64,000 nt of DNA from an uncultured Chitinophagaceae bacterium. Lineage in GTDB: Bacteria > Bacteroidota > Bacteroidia > Chitinophagales > Chitinophagaceae. The notes beneath the pieces are model-generated. The model searched no databases. It was not told the origin of the DNA and saw nothing but the letters and a program-made list of their open reading frames with translations. The DNA lies in NCBI GenBank assembly GCA_936908745.1, contig CAKZFX010000011.1, positions 372,001-436,000 on the forward strand. The letters are read 5' to 3'. Of this stretch, positions 15,323-24,375 are shown piece after piece (within the stretch, counting starts at the first letter, position 1; each line of letters begins with the position of its first letter). The translations under genes and the position numbers were made by a program.

Positions 15323-15670
15323 TTAAGCATTTTCCAGCAACTCTTCCCAGTATTCCGCCGCCCGGCGGGTATGCGGGATAACGATCGTTCCGCCGACAAT
15401 GTTGGCCACAGCAAATATTTCATAAACCTGTTCAGTGGTCACGCCCATCTCCTGCACTTTGCCCAAATGATATTTAATACAATCGTCGCAGCGCAGCACC
15501 ATGCTGGCTACCAGCCCCAGCATTTCTTTTGTTTTCATGTCCAGTGCGCCATCCGCATAGGTATTGGTATCTAAATTCCAGAGCCTTTTCATCACCAGGT
15601 TGTCTTTGCTCAATATCACATCATTCATTTTGGCCCGGTAGTCATTAAATTCTTTTACAAGATTGCTCAT
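15323..15670 (-). CDS. Carboxymuconolactone decarboxylase family (AhpD-like) protein
   Basis: A 115-residue all-helical protein. MLGLVASMVLRCDDCIKYHL holds the CxxC plus His arrangement typical of AhpD-like peroxidase/disulfide reductases, and the preceding MKTKEMLGL segment is characteristic. Such proteins reduce alkyl hydroperoxides or act as thiol carriers. The ATG at 15670 (MSNLVKEFNDY) was chosen over one at 15724. It lies between the S9 peptidase promoter region and the oxidoreductase beta gene, with the 15264 hairpin in between. Confidence 0.85.
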   Translation of the reverse strand: MSNLVKEFNDYRAKMNDVILSKDNLVMKRLWNLDTNTYADGALDMKTKEMLGLVASMVLRCDDCIKYHLGKVQEMGVTTEQVYEIFAVANIVGGTIVIPHTRRAAEYWEELLENA

Positions 15671-15773
15671 ACTATATAGTTTAATAATCAAAAGTACAGG
15701 ATACCGCCTTTTGTCATTTACCATTACCGGAAACGATGATCAATTCGTATTTTCAGCTTCCAACTTAGCTCAC

Positions 15774-17927
15774 ATGAAACAATTGCTTTCTACTTCATTC
15801 TTGCTTTTTATCGTAGCCATCTCTTTTGCACAAAATGGAAAAGAGCCGGTAAAAGTAACCGACATGCTGAAAATAAAAACACCGGCGGGTGTTTCGCTGA
15901 GCAAAGACGGGAGTAACGCTGTTTATACGGTTACCTCTATTGAACCAGACGGGGAAAGCAAAACAGAATTTAAATACGTTACACAAATCTGGATCGCCAA
16001 TACCGACGGCAGTTCAGCGCCGAAACAACTGACGTTCAAAGAAAATTCTTCGCAACCTGTTTTTAGTCCTGATGGAAAACAGATTGCTTTCGCCCGTTTT
16101 GTGGATGGCAAGCCACAGGTATTTTTATTGTCACTGGAAGGGGGAGAAGCGATGCAGTTGACCAAACATAAATACGGCGCTTCCAGCCCTAAATGGAGCC
16201 CCGATGGCAAGCAGCTTATTTTTTCTGCCAGCATTCCTTTTCGCGATTTATTAAAAGACAGTGTGCTCAATCCCGGTAAAACAATACCGGCATGGCCATT
16301 TGAAAAACCGGGCTTTGATAAAAATGAACAACTAAGATCTTCTGCCGCAAAAGCAGATCCCGATGGAAACATTGAAGAAATAAGAGCTTACCTGAACCAG
16401 AATGCGATTGATAAAAAGGCAACCGTTATCAATAAATTGAATTTCCAGGATGAAGCCGATATAAGTGCTGATATGTCCTTTACTTATTTTTTTATCACCG
16501 ATGCAAAACCGGATGCCAAACCCGTTGCCATAACGCGGGGTTTTTATCGCCACAATTTTGCTGATTTTACACCCGATGGAAAGCAGGTGATTCTTGTGGG
16601 CGATATGGATTCATTGCAACATCCGGATCGCTCATTGGAAACGCAGGTTATTATGGTGAATACCGATGGCAGCAATCTTCGCCAGCTATTAGGAGCAGAA
16701 GGAAAAACCTATTCTTCCCCGCGTGTTTCGCCTTCCGGCAAATGGCTGGCGTTTCAACATGGTAATACCAGTTTTGTCAGCATTCCAACATTAGCCATTC
16801 TGCCATTAAGCGGCTCCGTAAAAGATATTGTTGATATTCCTTTTGATCGCAGCAAAGGAAACCTGGCCTGGAGCAATGATGAGAAGTATATTTATTTCAC
16901 CGCGCAAAGTAATGGCGGCCAACCGCTCTTTCGTGCCCATGTAGCCAGCAAAAAAGTGGAACAATTAACGGATTACAACAGCGGCATCAGCAGCTTTGAT
17001 CTTGTAAATAACAAACTGGTCTTTGTAAAAACAGAAGTGGCGAATCCTTTTGAATTATATGTGGCAGATGCAGCCGGAAAAAATCAACAGCGGATCAGCA
17101 GTTATAATGCCGAGTGGATGGCTTCCAAAAAATTAAGTATTCCGGAAAAACACAGTTTCAAAAATGAAAAAGGAATGGAAGTGGAATACTGGGTAATGAA
17201 GCCATCCAACTACGAGGCTGGCAAAAAATATCCCGTTGTGCTGAATATTCATGGCGGCCCTTCTGCTATGTGGGGACCGGGCGAAAGTTCGATGTGGCAC
17301 GAGTTTCAATACTATTGCAGCAAAGGCTATGGCGTTGTGTATTGCAACCCCAGAGGCAGCGGTGGTTATGGACTTGATTTTTTACGCGGCAACCTCAACG
17401 ACTGGGGAGCAGGACCCACCAGCGATGTATTAACCGCATTGGATAAGGCCGTAGGCGAAGGCTGGGCCGATACATCAAAACTGGTGGTAACCGGCGGCTC
17501 CTATGCAGGCTATCTCGTGGCATGGATTATTTCGCATGATAAACGTTTCAAAGCGGCTTGCTCACAACGTGGTGTGTACGACCTCGCTACTTTTTTTGGA
17601 GAAGGTAATGCATGGCGTTTAGTACCCAACTATTTTGGCGGCTATCCCTGGGAGCCGGCTACCAAAGCCATTTTGGAAAGAGAGTCGCCTTTCAGCTATG
17701 TGCAAAATATTACAACGCCTTACCTGATTTTTCATGGCGATAATGACCGTCGCACCGGTTTTGTGCAAATTGAAATGATGTTCAGAAGTTTAAAGGCATT
17801 AGGAAGACCGGTTGAATACGTTCGGCATCCCGGCGGCACACATGAACTGACAAGAAGCGGCAACAACCGCCAGCGTATTGACCAGATGCTGAGAACTTTT
17901 GAATTTTTTGATCGTTATATAAAATAG
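15774..17927 (+). CDS. S9 family peptidase (prolyl oligopeptidase-like)
   Basis: A 717-residue protein with a signal peptide ending near ISFAQN, so periplasmic. The N-terminal 450 residues form a beta-propeller with WD40-like repeats (PVFSPDGKQIAFAR, PKWSPDGKQLIFSA, PRVSPSGKWLAFQ). The C-terminal alpha/beta hydrolase has NIHGGPSAMWG for the oxyanion region, Ser576 in GGSYAGY, Asp in HGDNDRRTG and His in GGTHELTRS. It should cleave short peptides, perhaps after proline or as a dipeptidyl/acyl peptidase. No partner genes are evident. Confidence 0.92.
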   Translation: MKQLLSTSFLLFIVAISFAQNGKEPVKVTDMLKIKTPAGVSLSKDGSNAVYTVTSIEPDGESKTEFKYVTQIWIANTDGSSAPKQLTFKENSSQPVFSPDGKQIAFARFVDGKPQVFLLSLEGGEAMQLTKHKYGASSPKWSPDGKQLIFSASIPFRDLLKDSVLNPGKTIPAWPFEKPGFDKNEQLRSSAAKADPDGNIEEIRAYLNQNAIDKKATVINKLNFQDEADISADMSFTYFFITDAKPDAKPVAITRGFYRHNFADFTPDGKQVILVGDMDSLQHPDRSLETQVIMVNTDGSNLRQLLGAEGKTYSSPRVSPSGKWLAFQHGNTSFVSIPTLAILPLSGSVKDIVDIPFDRSKGNLAWSNDEKYIYFTAQSNGGQPLFRAHVASKKVEQLTDYNSGISSFDLVNNKLVFVKTEVANPFELYVADAAGKNQQRISSYNAEWMASKKLSIPEKHSFKNEKGMEVEYWVMKPSNYEAGKKYPVVLNIHGGPSAMWGPGESSMWHEFQYYCSKGYGVVYCNPRGSGGYGLDFLRGNLNDWGAGPTSDVLTALDKAVGEGWADTSKLVVTGGSYAGYLVAWIISHDKRFKAACSQRGVYDLATFFGEGNAWRLVPNYFGGYPWEPATKAILERESPFSYVQNITTPYLIFHGDNDRRTGFVQIEMMFRSLKALGRPVEYVRHPGGTHELTRSGNNRQRIDQMLRTFEFFDRYIK

Positions 17928-18078
17928 CGCAACGATTGTTTTCCTGCTGTCTTAACAGACGAGAACGTTCCCGGCATTTTTTGCGGACGCATACTCCATA
18001 TTGCGCATACATTATTACAAAAAATGTAACGTCAACCCTATTTTTAATTGCAATAACTTGCAGGCTCAAATACTCTAC

Positions 18079-19488
18079 ATGTCAGCACCCGGATATGATT
18101 TTGGAATGATCGGCCTCGGAACAATGGGGCGAAACCTGCTCTTAAATATCGCCGATCATGGTTTTGCCGCCATCGGTTTTGACAAAGACAGCAGCAAAGC
18201 AACCCTGTTAGAATCTTCTGCCACACCCAATACCACAGTAAAAGGGGTAACCACATTGGCCGAAATGGTGGCACAGTTAAAAACACCACGTCGTATCATG
18301 ATGCTGGTGCCGGCCGGACCGATTGTGGATGCAGTGATCAACGATCTGCTGCCACTGACACAGCCGGGTGATATTATTATTGACGGAGGCAATTCTCACT
18401 TTACTGATACATTACGTCGTGTTGAATTTTTAAAAGATAAACATGTTCATTTTATCGGCATGGGTGTCAGCGGTGGCGAAGAAGGTGCAAGACGAGGCCC
18501 GGCCATCATGCCCGGCGGCGATGTGGAAGCATGGCATTCGTTGCAACCGATTTTGGAAGCTGTATCCGCCAAAGTGAACGGCGATCCTTGTGTGGCATAT
18601 ATGGGAAAACATGCCGCCGGTCATTATGTAAAAATGGTGCACAACGGTATTGAATACGCTATCATGCAACTGATCAGTGAAGCCTATGATATTTTGAAAA
18701 GAGGGATCGGGCTTAGTAACGAAAAATTGCACAAGACATTTAAAAAATGGAATGAAGGCGAACTGCAATCCTTTCTCATAGAAATAACTGCCGACGTATT
18801 TGCCAAAAAAGATGATCTTACTAAACAGGATTTAGTGGATATGATCTTAGACAAAGCCGGTTCCAAAGGCACGGGCAAATGGACTTCGCAAGAAGGAATG
18901 GACCTGCCTGTTCCTATTCCTGTTATTGATATGGCCGTAGCTATGCGTACCATTTCAGGATTGAAACAGGAAAGAACCAACGCCGCTGCTGTTTATAAAA
19001 CAGAAACAAAATCATTCAGTGGCGACAAAGAAAAAAATATACAGGCGGTGCATGATGCCTTGCAATGTGCTATTATTATTGCGTATGCACAAGGTTTAGC
19101 CATGTTGCAGCAGGCTTCTGCCGACCGACAAATGGATATTCCGTTAAAAGATGTGGTAAAGATCTGGAGAGGTGGTTGTATTATCCGTTCCACCTTACTT
19201 GAGCTGTTTACAACGATCTATAAAAAAGATGCACAACTCCCGAATATCTTATTGGATAAAAGAATTGCCTCGCTGGTAAAGAAAAAACAAAAGGGGTTGC
19301 GCAAAGTGTTGCAGCAAAGTATCGGCGCTAAAATCCCGGTGGCCGGCCTAAGTGCTTCGTTGGGTTATTTGGATAATTATACAACCGAGCGAATGCCAAC
19401 AAACCTGATACAGGCGCAGCGTGACCTGTTTGGTGCGCATACTTACCAGCGTATTGATAAAGAAGGAAGTTTTCATACAGAATGGTAA
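18079..19488 (+). CDS. gnd: 6-phosphogluconate dehydrogenase, decarboxylating
   Basis: A 469-residue enzyme converting 6-phosphogluconate and NADP to ribulose 5-phosphate and CO2. The coenzyme site is FGMIGLGTMGRNL near residues 6-18; DGGNSHFTDT and GVSGGEEGARRGPAIMPGG are the substrate-side signature, with catalytic Lys/His in KMVHNGIEYA. Length and motif order match the roughly 470-residue short/long bacterial class. It is the first gene of gnd-zwf-pgl. The ATG at 18079 (MSAPGYDFGMIG) fits the family better than 18001. Confidence 0.95.
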   Translation: MSAPGYDFGMIGLGTMGRNLLLNIADHGFAAIGFDKDSSKATLLESSATPNTTVKGVTTLAEMVAQLKTPRRIMMLVPAGPIVDAVINDLLPLTQPGDIIIDGGNSHFTDTLRRVEFLKDKHVHFIGMGVSGGEEGARRGPAIMPGGDVEAWHSLQPILEAVSAKVNGDPCVAYMGKHAAGHYVKMVHNGIEYAIMQLISEAYDILKRGIGLSNEKLHKTFKKWNEGELQSFLIEITADVFAKKDDLTKQDLVDMILDKAGSKGTGKWTSQEGMDLPVPIPVIDMAVAMRTISGLKQERTNAAAVYKTETKSFSGDKEKNIQAVHDALQCAIIIAYAQGLAMLQQASADRQMDIPLKDVVKIWRGGCIIRSTLLELFTTIYKKDAQLPNILLDKRIASLVKKKQKGLRKVLQQSIGAKIPVAGLSASLGYLDNYTTERMPTNLIQAQRDLFGAHTYQRIDKEGSFHTEW

Positions 19489-19527
19489 GCCACAAAAACG
19501 AATCACCTTCATAACGTACAAAAGATT

Positions 19528-21057
19528 ATGAAAAAATATAAACACGAAACACCAACGATCCTCTTCATATTTGGCGGCAGCGGCGATCTGACCAACCGCA
19601 AGCTGATCCCTGCGTTGTATAATTTATTTATAGATGATTACCTGCCCGAAAAATTTATCGTGGTGGGTGTGGGACGAACACCGTTTCCATCGGATGATGA
19701 ATACAGAACGAAGTTATTTGATGGCATCAAAGAATTTTCAAGAAAGAGAGAGGGCAATAATGTAGAACAATTGTGGAGCCAGTTTTCTCCTTCTATCACT
19801 TACCATGAAATGGACCTGCTGGCCGATGAGCCGTATGTAAAGATGACCGGCTGGATCAATGATAAAGCAAAAGAATGGGGTGTAAAACCAGTGGTGATTT
19901 TCTATTTGGCCGTTGCACCGCAATTAGCGCCAGGAATTGCTAAAAAGCTATCGGAGCAAAAAATGTGTATTGATTCACACACCACACGCATGGTATTTGA
20001 AAAACCATTTGGCCATGATTTTGAAAGTGCCCGCGACCTGAATAAGCTATTGAGCGGCATGTTTGATGAAGAACAGATCTTCCGCATTGATCACTATCTC
20101 GGTAAAGAAACAGTTCAAAACATTCTCGCTTTCCGTTTTGCCAATGCCCTGTTTGAACCGATCTGGAACAGCCGTTTTATTGAACACATAGAAATAACAG
20201 CCGCCGAAACCGTTGGCGTGGAAGATCGGGGCAGTTATTATGAACAAGCCGGTGCGCTGCGTGACATGGTGCAAAACCATGTGCTGCAATTATTGTGTAT
20301 GATCGCAATGGAAGCGCCGACTTCTTTTGATGCCAATGAAGTAAGAAATAAAAAAGTGGATGTATTGAATGCCATCCGAAAAATTCATCCTGAAGAGGTG
20401 CATGAAGTAGCAGTAAGAGGTCAATACGCTGCTGGCTGGATGAAAGGCAAAGAAGTAAAAGGCTATCGTGAAGAAAAAAATGTAAGCCCGAAATCAAGCA
20501 CAGAGACCTTTGCCGCCATCAAGTTCTTTATTGATAACTGGCGCTGGCAAAATGTGCCTTTTTATATCCGCACAGGAAAAATGATGCATGAGAAAACAAC
20601 TGTCATCACTGTGCAGTTTAAAGAAGCACCGAAATATGCATTCCCGGGTGAAGCGGCCACTTCATGGCGATCTAATAAACTAACCTTCAGCATTCAGCCG
20701 CAAATGGATATCCGTATCCGCTTCCAGGCCAAAGAACCCGGCCCTGAAATGATCCTGAACCCGGTTGACATGGTGTTCAGCTATGCCGATGCCTATGATG
20801 GTAAAGAACCTGAAGCGTACGAAACATTATTGGAAGATGTGATTGAAGGCAATGCCACTTTATTTATGCGTGGCGATCAGGTGGAAGCAGCATGGAAAGT
20901 GATCACACCGATCATGGAAGCATGGCAAACAAGACCACCGGTTGATTTTCCTAATTATACACCCGGCAGCTGGGGACCAGAAGATGCCGAAACACTGATC
21001 GCCAAAGATGGTTTTCACTGGTCAAACCTGCCTCCCGGAAAAAATAAAAACAAGTAA
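19528..21057 (+). CDS. zwf: Glucose-6-phosphate 1-dehydrogenase
   Basis: A 509-residue enzyme catalysing the first oxidative step of the pentose-phosphate pathway. The NADP fingerprint is IFGGSGDLTNRKLIPALY near residues 14-31. The substrate site RIDHYLGKETVQN carries the active-site lysine and histidine, preceded by FEKPFGHD. It starts 39 nt after gnd and ends 1 nt before pgl, giving a complete oxidative branch for NADPH supply in a single transcript. Confidence 0.96.
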   Translation: MKKYKHETPTILFIFGGSGDLTNRKLIPALYNLFIDDYLPEKFIVVGVGRTPFPSDDEYRTKLFDGIKEFSRKREGNNVEQLWSQFSPSITYHEMDLLADEPYVKMTGWINDKAKEWGVKPVVIFYLAVAPQLAPGIAKKLSEQKMCIDSHTTRMVFEKPFGHDFESARDLNKLLSGMFDEEQIFRIDHYLGKETVQNILAFRFANALFEPIWNSRFIEHIEITAAETVGVEDRGSYYEQAGALRDMVQNHVLQLLCMIAMEAPTSFDANEVRNKKVDVLNAIRKIHPEEVHEVAVRGQYAAGWMKGKEVKGYREEKNVSPKSSTETFAAIKFFIDNWRWQNVPFYIRTGKMMHEKTTVITVQFKEAPKYAFPGEAATSWRSNKLTFSIQPQMDIRIRFQAKEPGPEMILNPVDMVFSYADAYDGKEPEAYETLLEDVIEGNATLFMRGDQVEAAWKVITPIMEAWQTRPPVDFPNYTPGSWGPEDAETLIAKDGFHWSNLPPGKNKNK

Positions 21058-21058
21058 G

Positions 21059-21784
21059 ATGTCGCCCGATATTTCAAAAGACGGAAATGAATTAGCAGCG
21101 AAAGCAGCCAACTGGTTTGTTGAGTATGTAAACGAGGTTTTGCAAACTAAAGACCGTTGCACGGTTGCATTGGCAGGTGGCAACACGCCAAAGAAGTTAT
21201 ATGAACTGCTGGCTTCCGATGCCTATAAAAATAAAATAGACTGGAGCAAGCTGCATTTCTTCTGGGGCGACGAACGGTATGTACCTTTTGACGATGAAAG
21301 GAACAATGCAAAAATGGTCAGTGATATTTTGTTGAACCATGTACCTGTTCCCAAAGAGCATATTCATATCATGCGGACGGATATTGAACCGGAACAGTCG
21401 GCTGCTGAATATGAAAGTATTTTGAAAGATTATTTTGGCGAAGAAGGCCCTTCTTTTGATGTAGTGTTGCTTGGTATGGGCAATGATGGACATACGCTTT
21501 CTCTTTTCCCGGGTAATGACAATATCCATGAAAAAGAAAAATGGGTAATGGCTTTTTACCTCGATGCACAAAAAATGTATCGTATCACGCTGACCACAAC
21601 GATTGTAAACAGGGCTTGTGAAGTTGTGTTTCTTGTAACAGGTGCGGATAAAGCCGTTCCGCTGTTCCAGGTTTTATACGGCGAACATGACCCTGAACTC
21701 TACCCGACACAACTGATCCAGCCTTATAATACAGCACCTGTTTGGTTTATCGACAGCGCCGCTGCCACTGAAATAGAATCCTGA
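21059..21784 (+). CDS. pgl: 6-phosphogluconolactonase
   Basis: A 241-residue protein of the NagB-like fold (DevB type). VALAGGNTPKKLYELL near residues 40-55, FFWGDERYVPFDD with the GDER motif, and LLGMGNDGHTLSLFPG are all standard. It hydrolyses 6-phosphogluconolactone between the Zwf and Gnd steps. The ATG at 21059 follows the zwf stop by a single base, suggesting translational coupling. An in-frame earlier start at 21008 overlaps zwf and is rejected. Confidence 0.94.
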   Translation: MSPDISKDGNELAAKAANWFVEYVNEVLQTKDRCTVALAGGNTPKKLYELLASDAYKNKIDWSKLHFFWGDERYVPFDDERNNAKMVSDILLNHVPVPKEHIHIMRTDIEPEQSAAEYESILKDYFGEEGPSFDVVLLGMGNDGHTLSLFPGNDNIHEKEKWVMAFYLDAQKMYRITLTTTIVNRACEVVFLVTGADKAVPLFQVLYGEHDPELYPTQLIQPYNTAPVWFIDSAAATEIES

Positions 21785-21856
21785 CGACCCGCTATACATC
21801 CTTTTGGTCAAGACTTTCGTCAGAAAAGGAAAATTTTTTCTATTTTGAGTGTCACC

Positions 21857-22255
21857 ATGAAAAAACAACCTTTTGTCATTCTCGGACTGATTGCTTTTGT
21901 ATGCCTTGGTGTAGCCGCCATGCGTCCGCCCCAGCAGCGTTATAAAAACCTGAAAGTGCTGCCACAGGATATTACGCAACGCCAGATGGACAGCATTATG
22001 AACTCCTATAATGTGGCATTGGGCGTAAAATGCCAGTTTTGTCACTCGCCGTTAAAATCAGCTCCCTGGCTCAAAGACAGTTTGGATTATGCATCTGATG
22101 ATCTCCCGATGAAAGAAGAAGGAAGAAAGATGATCCGCATGAATATCGAGATCAATAAGAATTGGTTTAATTATAAAAATGACCCGCGACCGGAGTATTT
22201 AACCAGCGTTACTTGCAACACTTGTCATAAAGGAGAGGCGTACCCGGAACATTAA
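21857..22255 (+). CDS. Di-heme c-type cytochrome, reaction-centre cytochrome subunit-like
   Basis: A 132-residue protein with a hydrophobic signal (ILGLIAFVCLGVAA) and two heme-binding motifs, CQFCH near residue 57 and CNTCH near residue 121. The NLKVLPQDITQRQMDSIM segment followed by CxxCH resembles small c-type proteins annotated as photosynthetic reaction-centre cytochrome subunit-like; no phototrophy is implied. It would lie in the periplasm as an electron carrier or sensor. The stop overlaps that of the convergent amidase by 4 nt (ATTAAT). Confidence 0.8.
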   Translation: MKKQPFVILGLIAFVCLGVAAMRPPQQRYKNLKVLPQDITQRQMDSIMNSYNVALGVKCQFCHSPLKSAPWLKDSLDYASDDLPMKEEGRKMIRMNIEINKNWFNYKNDPRPEYLTSVTCNTCHKGEAYPEH

Positions 22256-23427
22256 TTATTTTCCTTCACCGCTATCAACCAATCCTTAATTCCAGCGACA
22301 ATTTTCTGCGCCACCTCCTTATGAAAAACAGGATCCAAGATGCGCTGCTCATCTTCTTTATTACTTAAGAAAGCAACTTCTACTAAACAATTAGGCCAAT
22401 CTGTCGGGCCATTCAATGCAAAATTGAAACTGCCGATATTTCCAAATTCTTTTAATCCTGTTTCCAGCATACGGTTTAAAATATATTGCGTCATCGGGCG
22501 AAAACCGGGATAGCGGTAATACGTGCTGACACCTTGTATAGAATCTTTGACCGAAGAGTTTAAATGAATACTGATCAATATATCCGGCGACTGGTCTTTT
22601 ACCATCAGCCAGCGTTCATTCATACCAAGCGTAATATCCGTTTCTCTTGTCATATACACGTTGGCGCCTTCATTCAGCAAGGCTGTTTGTAATTCCTTTG
22701 CGATCTTCAGCGTATAGTTTTTCTCTGAAATTTTTGTTTTCACACCGGCAGCGCCGCTGTTGGACCCGCCATGTCCTGCATCAATCGCGATTTTCAATTT
22801 TGAAAGTTCCAATACTGCCGGTTGACGTTTGATGCGGATCACCAGCCGTTTGTTTTCATAATAAATACTATAACCCCAATGCTGCTGGTGACGCAGTTTT
22901 ATTTTGATACGGAACACATCATCTTCGATTTGCTCATGCGACACATCTTTTACTTCCTTCGCCGAAGAAAGTTGCGTGATCCAATTCGTATTGCTCGTTG
23001 CGCCATATACATCAACCATAATCGCAGCCGGATCAATCAATTGTTGCGATTGGTAAGGTAATTGTGCGTCCACCGCCACCGATACATAATCATATAAGCT
23101 GTCGCCATACACCCGCCAGTTGTTGGTCAGATAATAATCTTTTGAAACAGGCACACTATCTCTTGTAAAGTTCCCGATCGGCAAAAACGCTGTATGATTT
23201 TTTGACAACTGTATTTTATAATGTCCCAGCACACTGTCCACCACTTTCACGGCAACATTGGTATCGAGGTAGGTCATCTTGGCGCCGCCAAGGCGGTCTT
23301 CACCCAATCCATAGTTCAGGTAGGGAAGTGTTCCGCTGGTTTTCCCGGTGATCAAAGGGGCTGGAACTGGTTGGGCAACGGTGCTGACGCTGTAAAAAAG
23401 CGCCACAAACAGGCTTAATCGTAACAT
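22252..23427 (-). CDS. N-acetylmuramoyl-L-alanine amidase (Amidase_3)
   Basis: A 391-residue secreted protein (signal ending near STVAQP). The C-terminal zinc amidase domain starts at KIAIDAGHGGSNSGAAG, with further ligands in a KNYTLKIAKEL helix and SIHLNSS, and the catalytic Glu in EVAFLSNKED. The N-terminal roughly 200 residues look like a beta-rich domain (AMIN-like or specific to the phylum). It splits the amide bond between MurNAc and the peptide, as in cell separation. The ATG at 23427 gives a proper signal peptide. Confidence 0.88.
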   Translation of the reverse strand: MLRLSLFVALFYSVSTVAQPVPAPLITGKTSGTLPYLNYGLGEDRLGGAKMTYLDTNVAVKVVDSVLGHYKIQLSKNHTAFLPIGNFTRDSVPVSKDYYLTNNWRVYGDSLYDYVSVAVDAQLPYQSQQLIDPAAIMVDVYGATSNTNWITQLSSAKEVKDVSHEQIEDDVFRIKIKLRHQQHWGYSIYYENKRLVIRIKRQPAVLELSKLKIAIDAGHGGSNSGAAGVKTKISEKNYTLKIAKELQTALLNEGANVYMTRETDITLGMNERWLMVKDQSPDILISIHLNSSVKDSIQGVSTYYRYPGFRPMTQYILNRMLETGLKEFGNIGSFNFALNGPTDWPNCLVEVAFLSNKEDEQRILDPVFHKEVAQKIVAGIKDWLIAVKENN

Positions 23428-23619
23428 AACAGAAAGATAACCCAAAAACCCCTTATGGGCATTTCCGTATAATTACTAAAGCATCGCTTGGTTTTACTGA
23501 ATTTATCCATAAACCCTTATCCCAAAGCACTATGTAATACTAATTGCCGTTAATATTGCAGGTAGCAAAAAGCCGCAAGCGGCCAATTGTAACCTTATCT
23601 TAAGAAAAACTAATCAGCA

Positions 23620-24375
23620 ATGACCTGGAACCACATAATGGGTCTTATTTCGACTGCCGCCCTGTCCTTACCCATCATCCTGATGCTCGCCACAAGGTTG
23701 GCCAGCTATCGGTCTTTTCCTGCACTTTTAGCTTATTATACCATTGTAGCGATGTATAATCTTTTTACAGAAGGTTATATTGATGTAAGCCACGACTTTG
23801 TTTCTTATTGGGGTATCGCCAACAATTTATTAGATGCGCCCTTGATGCTGCTGTTCCTGACCTATTTTGCCAATACGACTACGATGAAGAAAAGATTGCG
23901 GTTAGCTGTTATTGGCATTCTCGTATTTGAAGCGGTCATCATCGCTATCTATGGATTTACAGTAAAAGCCATCACGATCATCATGGCACCCGACTTGTTA
24001 TTAGTGGTCAGCCTTTCCGCTTATTTCTTTGCCCGTCAAACCAAGATCACGGTTGTTTACCAGAAAGCGGTTGGCAAAGCGTTGATGATGGGTTCATTGC
24101 TCATTGGTTACGGTTGTTATACTATCATCTATATCATGTATTATCTGCTGAAAAACGATGATATTAAAAACACCTTCCTCGTGTACTTCCTTGTGTCCAC
24201 TTTTTCTTCTTTATTAATGTCTGCCGGTATTTTTATGGAAAGGAAAAGGGTAAAGAAATTATCAGAGTTAAAAATCATGCGCCGCGAATTGTCTGAGATA
24301 TATGGGCATGAAAAAACGGCTTCCCCCGTAAGACAAGCCGTTTTAGATTTTGACAGGGAACCCTGGAAAAATTAA
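23620..24375 (+). CDS. Multi-span membrane protein of unknown function
   Basis: A 251-residue protein with about seven hydrophobic segments in its first 210 residues (ISTAALSLPIILMLAT, APLMLLFLTYFA, AVIGILVFEAVIIAIYGF, LLLVVSLSAYFFA and others), then a charged tail (KKLSELKIMRRELSEIYG...). The layout resembles seven-helix sensory or 7TMR-like membrane parts, but no family is recognised. Within its last codons lies a perfect 10-bp hairpin (24313-24344), and its stop overlaps the convergent acyl-CoA dehydrogenase stop by 4 nt. Confidence 0.75.
   Translation: MTWNHIMGLISTAALSLPIILMLATRLASYRSFPALLAYYTIVAMYNLFTEGYIDVSHDFVSYWGIANNLLDAPLMLLFLTYFANTTTMKKRLRLAVIGILVFEAVIIAIYGFTVKAITIIMAPDLLLVVSLSAYFFARQTKITVVYQKAVGKALMMGSLLIGYGCYTIIYIMYYLLKNDDIKNTFLVYFLVSTFSSLLMSAGIFMERKRVKKLSELKIMRRELSEIYGHEKTASPVRQAVLDFDREPWKN
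24313..24344. terminator. Terminator-like hairpin inside the 3' end of a coding region
   Basis: AAAACGGCTT (24313-24322) and AAGCCGTTTT (24335-24344) form a perfect 10-bp stem with A- and T-flanks, 29 nt before the stop of the membrane-protein gene. It may terminate transcription from either side of this convergent pair. Confidence 0.55.

Noticed and set aside
18001..18078. N-terminal extension of gnd from an ATG at 18001
   Set aside because: The added 26 residues do not resemble the family; the NADP fold begins directly after the ATG at 18079.
21008..21058. Earlier start of pgl overlapping zwf
   Set aside because: It would overlap the zwf end by 50 nt in another frame; the ATG one base after the zwf stop is more natural.
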